A stretch of DNA of 64,000 bases from Theodoxus fluviatilis. Taxonomy: Eukaryota; Mollusca; Gastropoda; Cycloneritida; Neritidae. Both the position numbers and the translations under genes were made by a program. Under the pieces are notes generated by a model. That model saw nothing but the letters and a program-made list of their open reading frames with translations. It was not told the DNA's origin and did no database searches. The DNA lies in NCBI GenBank assembly GCA_034096865.1, contig JAWQFJ010001812.1:48501-112500 (forward strand), read 5' to 3'. Positions 1 through 10,442 of this stretch are shown here, in pieces; position 1 is the stretch's first letter; each line of letters starts with the position of its first letter.

Positions 1-1023
1 CGCCACGCGCCTCGCCACACGTGCACCGGACGCCATCTGTGGCGAAGAGCTTAGGACTTCCGGTCTGTGCCGGGACTTTCTGTTGACCTCTTCCTCCCCC
101 GTTGTCCGCCTCCGTCTCCTTCTGCGTAGGGCTTGGGGATCTTGAGGACTCCGTGGGATGCAGGGGCAGACCAGCATAAAACGCTGATCATCTTGACCAT
201 TGTATATGCTCGAGTTACAGATCTTTCCTAGGTCATGCATATGCGCGACTGTGTTTAAAAAAAATCTTCAGCTATGGCCGATCGACATCTACGACAGCCC
301 TTCCAAACTCAGATGCAGGTTTTATGGCAACTAGCATTTAAAGTTGGTCAGTACTCTCATTCCCTATGTACTTCCCTAAGTTGGCCTCTTGGCTGTTTTT
401 GGTTAGAAAATGAAGAAAATATCCCTGGCGAATGATATATTGTTTTGGTATCTCGTTGCGACTGCAAAATGTTAAGTAGAAAATGGAAGAAGGAAAAGAG
501 GAGGGAAGAGAACAATATGAAAATACTTCTTGCTGTGATTTTAAGTGTGAAACTACACCTTTGGTAAGAGAGAATTCGCGATAGACGAGATAATTCACTG
601 GTGACCGATCTTCATCTGGATAAGTGAGCTTTTGAAATATAGTACGTAAATGTGTTGATGCAAACTGAAGGAACACGTGTGGTGCTTTGAGTAATGGGTT
701 GGAGAAATTCTTCGTGACCTTTGCACATAACAGTAAAATCACTAGAGAGACACTCTCTCTCCCTTTGACGTCACTGACTTGGGTTTACAGAATGGTGTCA
801 GTGCAGTCAGCGGCATCACATTCTCCATAGTTATATATATTTTCCGCAACTAGGAAAGAGGATGTTCTTTATTTCAGTAAAGGTTGACATTTTAATGAAA
901 TCACCCATTACTCTGTCCGTAGATTATAGCAGATTTTTAATAGCATCCCTATAAGTTCTAATATACCGATAATTATTGGAAGCGATAGGTACATGACTAT
1001 TTCACATAGTCATTCTTGTGTGA
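1..1023. other. Intergenic, no gene seen
   Basis: AT-rich unique-looking sequence upstream of the first tRNA gene. Open frames are short, without recognisable domains. No repeat structure was recognised. Confidence 0.5.
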
Positions 1024-1094
1024 GCGCCGCTGGTGTAGTGGTATCATGCAAGATTCCCATTCTTGCGACCCGGGTTCGATTCCCGGGCGGCGCA
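1024..1094 (+). tRNA. tRNA-Gly (anticodon CCC)
   Basis: A 71-nt cloverleaf decoding GGG glycine codons. The acceptor stem is GCGCCGC paired with GCGGCGC, with discriminator A. The A box lies in TGGTGTAGTGG and the B box is GGTTCGATTCC. The anticodon stem CAAGA/TCTTG closes the 7-nt loop TTCCCAT, which places CCC at the anticodon. No intron is present. A T6 run at 1103-1108, 9 nt downstream, is a good pol III terminator. It looks functional and is essentially the conserved animal tRNA-Gly(CCC). A second copy on the same strand starts 854 bp downstream and differs at one base next to the anticodon stem (CTTGC here, CTTGT there). Confidence 0.97.
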
Positions 1095-1877
1095 AGAAAA
1101 CATTTTTTCGTACAGTAGATAGAGGTTATATTTTCATCCTTGCAAAATTTACCGCCATCAACAAGTTTAATGAATGAATTATTTGGGTAAGAAGCAATTT
1201 ATCGATGATATTTCCCTCTTCGAAACAATGTGCGCACGAAACGTTCATTTTGCAAGGTTTCCTCAATCCGTCTGTAGTGTTTTGAAGAGCAAGTCTGCTT
1301 AAAGGGCAAACGAAGGAGGTCTGAACTGAATCACTGGACCATACATAGCCGGTTCTGATGGCGCCAAAGTTCTGCCAAGGCCAGCTGTGCGAGTGTTTCT
1401 GGTACTGACTCTGAAATCACGCACGTCATGGCACGTTAGTTGATGAACAGGGTATCGGATATCCTCTGCTGCGTGTTAGAATACGTATCCAAATGCGTTT
1501 GTGACGCACGACAGACATATAGTTTACCTTTGGGTTAAAAGCAACACTCGCTAAAAGCATGCAAATTCGTGCAGAGACCCCCGAACGACATATCTTCTTT
1601 ACTGCATCATGTACATGCGCTTCTTAAAACGAAGACGGTAGAATGGCCAGTTCTGGTACCATGGCAGTTTCGTATTTAGTTGTTGAATTTTTGCACAGCT
1701 TTAAAACATTTCCTCCCGCGCGCAGTCACCTCCCTTACTGATGACATCCTGGAAACCTGGTAATTCAGAAGGCAAGGAGCGAGGACATATGCAATAATAG
1801 CACGTATCTGCTGTGTGCGTGAATAGAGTGATTACGTGCACCGAAGCCTTACTGTTTGTGCAACATTGTTTGTGTAG
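1095..1877. other. Spacer between two tRNA-Gly genes
   Basis: Unique-looking DNA between the two same-strand tRNA-Gly copies. I see no coding region and no extended similarity between the flanks of the two copies, so a large tandem duplication is not evident. Confidence 0.5.
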
Positions 1878-1948
1878 GCGCCGCTGGTGTAGTGGTATCA
1901 TGCAAGATTCCCATTCTTGTGACCCGGGTTCGATTCCCGGGCGGCGCA
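1878..1948 (+). tRNA. tRNA-Gly (anticodon CCC), second copy
   Basis: A 71-nt copy of the same tRNA-Gly(CCC): identical acceptor stem, D arm, anticodon loop TTCCCAT and B box GGTTCGATTCC. One base differs from the copy at 1024, a T instead of C immediately 3' of the anticodon stem. The CTTGTG form is also the one found in the minus-strand copy at 56764. A T5 run at 1959-1963 supplies a pol III terminator. Intact cloverleaf and terminator argue for a functional gene rather than a tRNA-derived SINE, because no SINE body follows. Confidence 0.96.
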
Positions 1949-2166
1949 CTTCGTAATCTTTTTGTGCTGGTGAGCTTACAGCCATTTCTCATTTAAGTGC
2001 CAACTCCTCAAAACAGATCTCGCAATATCGCCCTTCAAATGGGGAAAATGTTTGCGCGGCCCAACTTCCAGCCAGAAGGCGTATATTCTCTTACAAAAAT
2101 GAAACGCTAAACTCCCACTGACGTAATTAAACTGTTCATGTTTCCCGTAAAATTTTGGAACACATG

Positions 2167-3090
2167 CCCTGCGTTCCGTTGACTCTGCTTCATCTCTGCT
2201 ACGGTGTAGCAGGGTCACGAGTTTCGATTGGTCGGTTTCTTTAATTATTTTAAAAGCACGTTACCATTAAAAGTAGAGGGTTTTGGAGGCCCTCTTTGGA
2301 TACATGGATCCCCTAAATAATTTCACATTCATTTATATCCCTCTTCATCGAATAGACAGCTTAATAAAAGCATAAGGGTTGAAAATCCATTAATAACAAA
2401 AGGGAGGTAACCATCACTAGTCAGAGAGGAAGGTCAAGGTAAATCCAAACATGTGTGTCGTCTGCTAAATCGTTACACTCATGGGTATAAATGCCGACGT
2501 TTACTACAAATATCAAACCAAGACATACAATCCACTCTGCAACGGTGATGAGAGCACGAAAACATTTATTTCTTCGAAATTTGACAGCAATCGGCACGTA
2601 TTCCACTTCCATGTTATGTAAACTCCATGGTTCGAAGCATGTTTACCGTGCAAGTCCGTGGAGTGACTTCCAATTAGTTGTGTTTAGTATGAACCAATCA
2701 AATGCGGCTACGGGTTCTGTAGTTTCATCGTTGCTAGGCACAGCAAGTGGCGCACTCTAGTGTGAAAGCAGTTAGAGCGGCTTCTGAGACGCTCTAGCTG
2801 CTGCGCGACCTTTGACAGGAAGTTGACCTCTGCCACTGGGTGAAACGTCACCAAAGATTGTGTATGAATGATTTTCCACTCTAATACTTTTATTAGGTCG
2901 TTTCTTCGATCAATAGTGATAAATTTGAGTGTGAAATAATATTCGAGATTCGTGTATTCAATGGGGGCCTCCAAAACCCTCTACTTTTAATGGTAACGTG
3001 CTTTAAAAATAAATAAAGAAACCGACCAATCGAAACTCGTGACCCTGCTACACCGTAGCAGAGATGAAGCAGAGTCAACGGAACGCAGGG
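2167..3090. mobile_element. Foldback/MITE-like element with 126-bp terminal inverted repeats
   Basis: A 924-bp unit bounded by long inverted repeats. Left arm 2167-2292 begins CCCTGCGTTCCGTTGACTCT. Right arm 2965-3090 is its reverse complement with only a few differences, mainly in an A/T-rich stretch. ATG abuts both ends (2164-2166 and 3091-3093), a possible 3-bp target duplication. The central 670 bp encodes no recognisable transposase, so this is a non-autonomous foldback or MITE-type element whose superfamily is not identified. Confidence 0.75.
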
Positions 3091-3127
3091 ATGGTCTTAT
3101 TCAACATGCTTCTCACAGTGGTCATTT

Positions 3128-3571
3128 GGGGTGTAATTCATGAACGTGGACTTTCGAGAGCACTGGTCTTGGACTTTTGAGTCCCAGACCACCGCTGGTC
3201 TAGGGACTAGTCTGGGACTCAGCGAGTCTATGATTCACGAACCCAGACTGGGTGTTGACTTGAAAGGCTGGGACTGATTGACCTAGTCTATGGTTTATTT
3301 TCAGAATGAGTTGGAATTCCCGGGGATTCCGCCCAGTGCGCAAGCGCATAGCGTACCGCTTCAAACTTCCCGTCAAAAATGTCAGCCGCGATCGGTAGCA
3401 AACCTCGAAGAAAAGCCCCGATTTCACGGAGCGGGAATCGGTAGCTATCATAAAAGCGGTGTCAGCAAGATACGGATACATTAACAGCAGCATACACACA
3501 GCCCAAGCAAACAAAAGAAGAGGGACAGCGTGGGAGGAGGTGACAAATGAAGTACGAGCTGACGCTGGCTG

Positions 3572-3652
<81 letters not shown>

Positions 3653-4494
3653 ACCGTTTATTAAGTTCATCAGCAAGAGGCAAACGAGCAGAAGATCAAG
3701 TTTTACAATATGGCAGGATTTCCAAGTGAGAACCATTGAAATTCAGTAAGGAAGGGGTGGAACAAAAACCTGCCTTGATGAGGAAAAATATACACACACA
3801 CACAGTGTCACACACACACACACGTACACTCGATCAGCTTCGATCAGCTCGCACTTTTCCCATCAAACACGTGAAACCCTGGCGATCGTCACACATTTTC
3901 TCAGTTACCAAAAATAAAGCAATTTAACCTGAGCCGTGTTTTCATAACACAGATGCAATTTTAATGTATCGTTTTCATATCATCAGACAACACTAGCATT
4001 GTACCCAATGTCAACAGCAGCAGACAGGTTCGAGGACAATGTTTACTGGTGTCGCTGAGGTCCGCGCGTCAGCTATAAATAGAACTTGCGCGAAGCTTGA
4101 GATGATCGGCGACCTGCATTTCCAATTGTAAAATGTCAGCTCTTTCAGGACCTATCGATGCAATCAACACACAGCTTTGATAATTTAATGCTGTTCATGG
4201 CTTACATTTTCGTTCGATGGGTTTCTAGTGTCCCAAAATACAGCGATTTCTGCGCGAACCGGAGGCAGGGTCGGCCATTTAATTTCGCGGCAGCCTTGGA
4301 CTTTGGTGTGTAGTCCAACAAATCCTTGGACCACCGTAGTCCGCAGTTCAGCCTGAGACTGAACCAAAGTCCACGTTCATGAATTGTAGACTACGACAGT
4401 CCACGTTCATGAATTGTAGACTACGACAGTAGCCCGAGACCAGCGGCAGTGGTCTAAGACCACGCTGAAAGTCCACGTTCATGAATTACACCCC
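3128..4494. mobile_element. Inverted-repeat element (GGGGTGTAATTC termini) carrying a GT microsatellite
   Basis: The left end GGGGTGTAATTCATGAACGT is repeated inverted at 4467-4494. Both subterminal regions are rich in short palindromic GGTCT/AGACC-type motifs. Near the right end a 30-bp unit beginning AGTCCACGTTCATGAATTG is tandemly duplicated (4368 and 4398), with a third partial copy at the terminus. The interior holds a (GT)39 tract and no transposase-like frame. No clear target duplication was found. It starts only 37 bp after the neighbouring foldback ends. Confidence 0.6.
3574..3651. repeat. (GT)39 microsatellite
   Basis: Uninterrupted GT dinucleotide over 78 bp inside the 3128-4494 element. 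Long open frames on both strands here are only Val/Cys or His/Thr repeats and are not genes. Confidence 0.98.
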
Positions 4495-4860
4495 AGCTGT
4501 CTACGTCCATGCCTACGTTTACCAGTATAACATTTGCGCCTTCGCTGTGGGGTGAGCGCGTATGCATTATTCACACAGTTGTAGGTATCAAACATCTCTA
4601 TGATGATCCAATCACAGTTTTGTATTATCTTCATCACGGGTAAGCTGTTGCTCAGCTTCAATGCGCTAGATTGCATTTGAACTTCCTTCTGCCTGCAGTA
4701 ATTCTTTGTGAGTGACGTCAGGGCGGACAGCCAAATGTAGATCTATGCATGCCTCATCATACAGCAAGATTATTAGTAGAGGACCTGAGGCTGATGGGGC
4801 ATCATTGCCAGAGAAAAAAACGAATTACTAGAACCTGCGAGACCGGGCACTGGAGAGCTT
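4495..4860. other. Intergenic, no gene seen
   Basis: Short unique-looking segment between the inverted-repeat element and the G-rich tract; nothing recognised. Confidence 0.4.
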
Positions 4861-5256
4861 GTGGGGGAGGGAGGAGGGGGGGGGGGAGGAGGGGGTATAT
4901 GGGGATAGGGGCAGACAGAAAGGAAATGAAACAGCACTGAGGACCACAGGAGGTAGACATCTGGGGGTGGGGGCGAAGTGGTTGGTGGGCATTTATGAGT
5001 ACAATGAGCTGCAAAGACATGCTAAGAAATGGGAATAAAGGGGTGGTGGGTGGGAATGTTGGTGGAGGCTGGGGGAGGAGGCTGGGGATGGAAACGGGGG
5101 GGAGGAGGCGATGGCGTGGAGATTGGGGTGGAGGCATGGGGTGGAGGCTGGGGATGGGGTGGGATGGGATGAGGTGAGGTGGGGTGGGGTGAGGTATGGG
5201 TGGTGTGAGTTGGGGGGGAGGGGAGTTGGGGGGGAGGGGAGTTGGGGGTGGGTTGC
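4861..5256. repeat. G-rich degenerate GGGGTGG/GGAGG low-complexity tract
   Basis: About 400 bp of purine/G-rich sequence made of runs of 3-9 G separated by A, T or TGG, including two adjacent copies of GAGTTGGGGGGGAGGG. Strong G-quadruplex potential on plus, C-rich on minus. Long frames are Gly/Trp- or Pro-rich artefacts. Confidence 0.85.
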
Positions 5257-5372
5257 AATGGGGAAACCACAGGCAGAGACGGGACATAGAGACACAAGAG
5301 ACAGACCCAGTTGGGATAATGCATTAGGGAGACCTTGGGACATCATGGGTAGGTCGAGATACGGATGGGAAC

Positions 5373-5373
<1 letters not shown>

Positions 5374-5410
<37 letters not shown>

Positions 5411-5447
5411 CAGAGAGAGAGAGAGAAAGACAGAGAGAGAAAGAGAA
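5374..5447. repeat. Imperfect (GA)n microsatellite
   Basis: GA dinucleotide repeat with AAAG and ACAG interruptions. Confidence 0.95.
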
Positions 5448-5517
5448 TGACAATGACAATGACAACTGTTTTTTATAGGCCAGCGGCCTGTTTCGAAGGA
5501 ATGTTTACAACAACGAC

Positions 5518-5523
<6 letters not shown>

Positions 5524-5597
<74 letters not shown>
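5524..5597. repeat. (AG)37 microsatellite
   Basis: Uninterrupted AG dinucleotide repeat 76 bp downstream of the imperfect GA tract. The intervening segment contains ordinary sequence. Confidence 0.97.
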
Positions 5598-5599
<2 letters not shown>

Positions 5600-6217
5600 A
5601 TTAAGGGGGGGACATGGGGGGTGGGGAGGTATCCAGGGGCTGCAGAAACCTGGGGGACCTTGCCCTGGGACTCTACCTCTACCACGGCGCGGGTCTCCTC
5701 GGGGCCGTGCGCGCTCCTCCTCTCCAGACCAAACTTCGTTGGTTTCCTCTCTGATCGAGCTACTGGCGGGGCGGGCCTGTCGGATGGAAATATGGACAAA
5801 TAACCCCAGACCTGGGAGCCAAATTGAAGAGATGTCCTCAACAAGATATCGTCCCCACCGCGGGACAACCGGTGTTCTACGACGGAATGACTCCTCTCTG
5901 AAAAAAAATTACCTAAGATTCAACAGAAAAGTCTCATTTCTTTGTCTGAAATGCAGATGAAGGAAGGTGTAGCCATCGAAGAGGATTTAGCATCTCAGTA
6001 ATACTTTCTATGATGGATATGTTGGCTTGATTTTGCGTGAGGTATAATCACATTCTCTTGCGTTGCCCCTGGCATGAAACCATGGTACTCCTTGACAGAG
6101 TAGACAAGTGGAGCTCATATAACTCGACCACTCAGACTTCATGTTGCCCAAGTTTTTACCCTACTCCAAGGTGGCTGTACAATCCTAGTCAGCTTCCCTT
6201 CGGGATGTCGCTTCAGC
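5598..6217. other. Intergenic, no gene seen
   Basis: Mixed GC sequence between the AG tract and the element at 6218. No domain-bearing frame. The last 7 bp (CTTCAGC, 6211-6217) are the left target duplication of that element. Confidence 0.4.
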
Positions 6218-7739
6218 CAAAGACACTATCTAACGGGACCACCAGCTCCACCGAATCGGGCGAGAGGTCCCGGACACAGTGATTAGTGGGAACATCACTT
6301 CCGGTGAGCTACTATTTTACTATGGCTGCGCTGTTCGCTCTCCGATAAAAGCTTACTAACTTAAAATAGTAATTTGTCAGTCTGAACAAAGACACTATCT
6401 AATGGGACCGCCAGCTTCTGAAGTTCTAACACGATTTGTCATTTGGCCTCTCGTGACGTTTGGACGTTCGTGGGAACATGACTTCCGGTAGAATGAAGCC
6501 TACAGTGGACTAGTAATAATCGTGTTTTCACATAGTAGTGTCTTTCATGTGTATCTGCATTTAATAAATTCGAAGATTGAAAAAAAGTACTGTATTAGTT
6601 TCATAATCAAAGACATTTTGAGCGTAACGAAGCAAGAATTCACAGTCGATCAATTTGTTTACATTTGCCAGACCAGTGCGGGAATGTACGCGTGATTTTT
6701 GACTCACATGCGAAGCAAAAGTGAGTCTATGTACTGAGCCGTCCGTCCGGGCGTAAAAAACTTAAACGTTGAATTTTTCTCGGAGACTATTAAGTCTATC
6801 AACACCAAATGTGGCATGATGGTGTATGATGACAAGGCCTCAAAAAACATACATAGTGACTTGACCTTGCTTCAAGGTCAAGGTCACAGGAGCCATAAAT
6901 GTGGTCTCAAAAACAGTAATTTTTCACATTTTCCCAATTTTCTCCCACGTTATTGAGAATGGCGACCTTAGCTACAAGTGGTATATAGGTCAAAGCAAGC
7001 CCTATCTCTTGATACCAGTTTGGTTGACCTTGCTTCAAGGTCAAGGTCACAGGAGCTCTTCAAAGTTGGATTGTATACATATTTTGAAGTGACCTTGACC
7101 CTGAACTATGGAAGATAACTGTTTCAAACTTAATAATTATGTGGGGCACATGTTATACTTTTATCATGAGACACATTTGTTCACATATCATCAAGGTCAA
7201 GGTCACTTTGACCCTTATGAAATGTGACCAAAATGGGGTAGTGAACCACTAAAAGTGACTATATCTCATGGTAGAAAGTGCCAATAAGCACCATTGTGCT
7301 TCCTATGTCTTGAATTAACAGCTTTGTGTTGCATGACCTTGGATTACCTTGACCTTGGGTCAAGGTCACATGTATTTTGGTAGGAAAAATGTGTAAAGCA
7401 TTTCTTAGTGTATGATGTCATTGGTAGGTTTAGTTGTTTGACCTTGACCTTGAAGGTCACCTGAAGGTAAAGGTCAAGGTCAAGCATGTGAGTCGTATGG
7501 GCTTTGCCCTTCTTGTTCAGTGTTGCCGTTAGTTTTATTGCAAAAGTTTAGGTGATATACTTGTCATCAAGAAGTATTCTGCAGACTGACAAATTAATAT
7601 TTTACGTTAGTGAGCTTTCATCGAAGATCGAACAGCGCAGCTATTGTTAAATAGTGGCTCACCGAAAGTGATGTTCCCGCGAATCACTACCTCTCTCGCA
7701 ATTCGGCGAAGCTGGCGGTCCCGTTAGATAGTGTCTTTG
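6218..7739. mobile_element. 1.5-kb inverted-repeat DNA element with ~160-bp TIRs and 7-bp target duplication
   Basis: The left terminus CAAAGACACTATCTAACGGG and the right terminus are inverse copies. Similarity extends over about 160 bp (6218-6384 against 7582-7739), including GTGGGAACATCACTTCCGGT-like sequence and the inner end GTCAGTCTG. The element is flanked by CTTCAGC on both sides (6211-6217, 7740-7746). A second copy of the terminal motif begins at 6387, suggesting nesting or a duplicated head. The interior (6701-7494) holds a distinct block rich in AGGTCA half-sites. No transposase frame is present, so it is non-autonomous. Superfamily unassigned; a 7-bp duplication does not fit the commonest classes cleanly. 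Confidence 0.75.
6701..7494. repeat. Nested repeat block dense in AAGGTCA (nuclear-receptor half-site) motifs
   Basis: Bounded by an 11-bp inverted repeat, GACTCACATGC (6701-6711) and GCATGTGAGTC (7484-7494), so it may be an element nested in the 6218-7739 one. It contains at least ten exact TCAAGGTCA 9-mers counted on both strands, clustered at 6861-6887, 7024-7050, 7089-7102, 7191-7214, 7333-7370 and 7438-7484, often as overlapping tandem pairs or inverted across a short spacer. TCAAGGTCA is the monomeric recognition site of ERR and FTZ-F1/NR5A-type nuclear receptors. Occupancy is untested inference. Confidence 0.7.
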
Positions 7740-7933
7740 CTTCAGCGCATTAAATACAACATGCAGTATTACTTTTACTATTAGAGCGTCACGCGAAGAT
7801 CTTAGTGTGAGACATAGCATTTGAAATGGAAGGGATTTCCTCTCGTGTCATTGTTTTCACATTACGAGTAAATTACCAGATCTAACACGGGTTCTAATAA
7901 TAATCACTGATACAATGGGATTATCTGGGGAGA

Positions 7934-7967
<34 letters not shown>

Positions 7968-8472
7968 AAAATACACTTACGCATCTTTTTACGGTGATTT
8001 TGAATCAAACGACCAACAGTAAAACCACACTGAATGTCAGTGCGGAGTCAAGCACGGTATCCTTCGTCTAATACGTTAGCTGAGGCTCCATGATACGCAC
8101 CATTTGCGACTGGTTGTGGTGGTGATTTAACTTCAAGCTTGGGATTGAACAGACCTTCCATAGCAATGTTGGAGCTTACTGAAAGCGAGGTATTTGGCCA
8201 CCGTGCACTTGTTGTGCGACCTTGTCCACCAAGTCGACGTCAAGAGAGAAAGAGAGGGGAAACCATTCAAAGTTGCAAACTAGCATCGGGATCAGACAAA
8301 ATGTCCTGACGAAAACAAGAATGAGAGTCATCAAAGATGCATGAACGAGGAAAACATGATCGCTCGTTTGGATGAGGTAAACAACCTCGGTTTAAATATA
8401 GAGTTGAAAACAGGCCTCCATTTCAATCTTCAATCCTCTTTTTCTCTGCAACTCCTGACAAGTCCTATATGT
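7740..8472. other. Intergenic with a G29 run
   Basis: Unique-looking sequence apart from the poly-G tract at 7937-7965. No gene recognised. Confidence 0.4.
7937..7965. repeat. Poly-G tract (29 G)
   Basis: Homopolymer G run. Length in the assembly may be unreliable. Confidence 0.95.
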
Positions 8473-8483
8473 TCTCTCTCTCT

Positions 8484-8546
<63 letters not shown>

Positions 8547-8583
8547 CTCTATCTCTTTCTATATCTCTCTCGCTCTCTCGCTC

Positions 8584-8618
<35 letters not shown>
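8473..8618. repeat. Compound (CT)n/(CTAT)n microsatellite
   Basis: CT dinucleotide blocks interrupted by CTAT tetranucleotides and CTCG units. Confidence 0.96.
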
Positions 8619-8621
<3 letters not shown>

Positions 8622-9234
8622 CCCCCTCTCCCCCCTTCCTTGCAACTGACTTGTGTACATCTGATGATATGCTTTCACAAATTTCTTGGGTTTGACCGCG
8701 GTGCTGGTGACTCCAGCCAGAGTGAAAGCCTACAGATGTTGTCGATGCGTTATGAAATTTCAGTAGTTGCGCAGTTGTCTCTAAGCTGTGTCAAGTATGA
8801 CGAAGAACTCCTCCAAGACAAAGCTCTGTGAATCATTGATGAGACTGACACGTGACTGCCCTCCTCGTTGCCATGCAGCAGCCTGTCTTGTCAGATTGCC
8901 AGCATGGAATCCGCAATCGTACAGCGGTAAAACTCGCCCGTGCCCGTATGCAAATGGGCTCACGTAAAGGCACCTACAGACACATTAGTGCACGCACATT
9001 TTTAAGCAAGTGTACAGGTACGATCCCACACACAAAAATGCATGCGCTTGTACACACATACAACGCTCTTTCCTCCGCCATCCCATCTCCCTTAACGCAC
9101 ACCCCATCCGCTTCGTCCAACTGCACCCCTGTCTTTCCGCCGTGCAAAGTCACACAATTTCATGTACAAAAGCGCAGATAACTCCAGCCAATAACTGTAT
9201 GGTATGTACGACTCGAGAGCACTCTGAGAGCGCA
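8619..9234. other. Intergenic, no gene seen
   Basis: Ordinary sequence with a weak CA-rich segment near 9030. Open frames show no domain or biased codon use. Confidence 0.4.
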
Positions 9235-9609
9235 AACCTCCACCAAGGAAGCAACACGTTCTCTTCCTTGGCCTATATAAGTAAATCAGGCGGGATGTTT
9301 TGCTAGCCAGGCCTGACGCGACAATTTCAGTTCATATTAGTGGCTGAAGTGAAAGCATCTCTGAGTGCCGAACGCATACGACGACGTCATCAATAGTTTG
9401 ACGCATCAACTTCGTGATTTGCTACTAAATTTCTATTTTTGGTTGTAATTCCAAAACTAGATATCAGATAATCTCCAGCTGAATTTTATGAACAGTTTCA
9501 TAGGTGACACCAGATTTCATTGGGATCCGTTAAGAACTTTTTGAGTTATTTTGCTGAATAACTAATTAACAAACGAACCTAGGGAAAATATAACCTACTT
9601 GGCGGAGGT
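9235..9609. mobile_element. Short repeat with RTE/MITE-like CCTTGGCGGAGG-type ends
   Basis: Starts ACCTCCACCAAGGA and ends CTTGGCGGAGGT, inverted relative to each other at about 12 of 14 bases. The interior includes the phrases GGATCCGTTAAGAACTTTTT and AACAAACGAACC, which I associate with widely dispersed short animal repeats ending in a CTTGGCGGAGGT motif. No coding capacity. The family is from memory of similar repeats, not a database match. Confidence 0.5.
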
Positions 9610-9704
9610 GAACATGTTTTCTTGATTTTACGGCATTCAAACACCCACAACTTTTTCCAAGTGGTTGATTATGCAGGAGAGAGTTGTGACTCGATCCGTC
9701 AATT

Positions 9705-9729
9705 GGGGGGGGAGGGGGGGGGGGGGGGG
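9705..9729. repeat. Poly-G tract interrupted by one A
   Basis: G8-A-G16. Confidence 0.95.
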
Positions 9730-9848
9730 ACCTGTAAATGATGCTACGGCGCGTTAAGCGAGAAAAGTATAGTATTTTGAATAGAAATGTGAGCAGACGA
9801 TACCGGTGAAGTACTTCTCCAAAGTTTCATACATGAACACATTCACGT

Positions 9849-9940
9849 GCACACACACACGCAGCATGCACACAAACACACGCACCCCCACACACTCACA
9901 CGCACGCATGCACGCACGCATGCACGCACGCGCACCACAC
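9849..9940. repeat. CA/CACGCATG-rich microsatellite
   Basis: CA repeats grading into ACGCATGC units, an alternating purine-pyrimidine tract with Z-DNA potential. A short (TTG)n tract follows at 9980-9998. Confidence 0.9.
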
Positions 9941-9998
9941 TTGCACTGCTCATGTACTTAATATCCCTTTTAGCCGTATGTTGTTGTTGTTGTTGTTG

Positions 9999-10384
9999 CG
10001 TACCTGGGCTAAACACTCCCAGGATCACCCAAGTGGGTGAGATGATTGTGTGTGACTGTTTTTGAACACCCCGCCATATAGGCAGCCACACTCCGTCTTC
10101 AGGGCATCTGATCTCTGTCTCCAGAGAATGCCAGTTGTTATGTTAGGAGCTTACCACGGCTGAAGATAATCCCCACATAACAGTACAACATAACAACATT
10201 TTGCTGTAGCCTTGGTTTTTGGCTGGAGTCAACAAATAACAACAGCCTTTGCCCAAGGCAATTTTAGCCGTATGAGTCACGGCAAATACTCCGGAACGGA
10301 AATATCCAACGTCTGTTTCTAGAACCACCTTAAATGATACGAATCATCTGTAGCCAAGTTGCACTTTTTTTCCAGCACAAACGA
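9999..10384. other. Intergenic, no gene seen
   Basis: Unique-looking sequence between the TTG and CTTT tracts; no gene recognised. Confidence 0.4.
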
Positions 10385-10387
10385 TTT

Positions 10388-10442
<55 letters not shown>
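10385..10442. repeat. (CTTT)n microsatellite
   Basis: About 14 uninterrupted CTTT tetranucleotides. Confidence 0.97.

Noticed and set aside
1735..1765. Hammerhead motif (CTGATGACATCCTGGAAACC)
   Set aside because: No base-paired stem II between the CTGATGA box and GAAA, and no stems I or III.
4802..5346. Proline-rich protein frames on minus
   Set aside because: Product of the G/C-rich low-complexity tract; three overlapping frames with the same bias.
5111..5803. 230-codon plus-strand frame
   Set aside because: Composed of translated G-rich and GA-repeat sequence with no domain.
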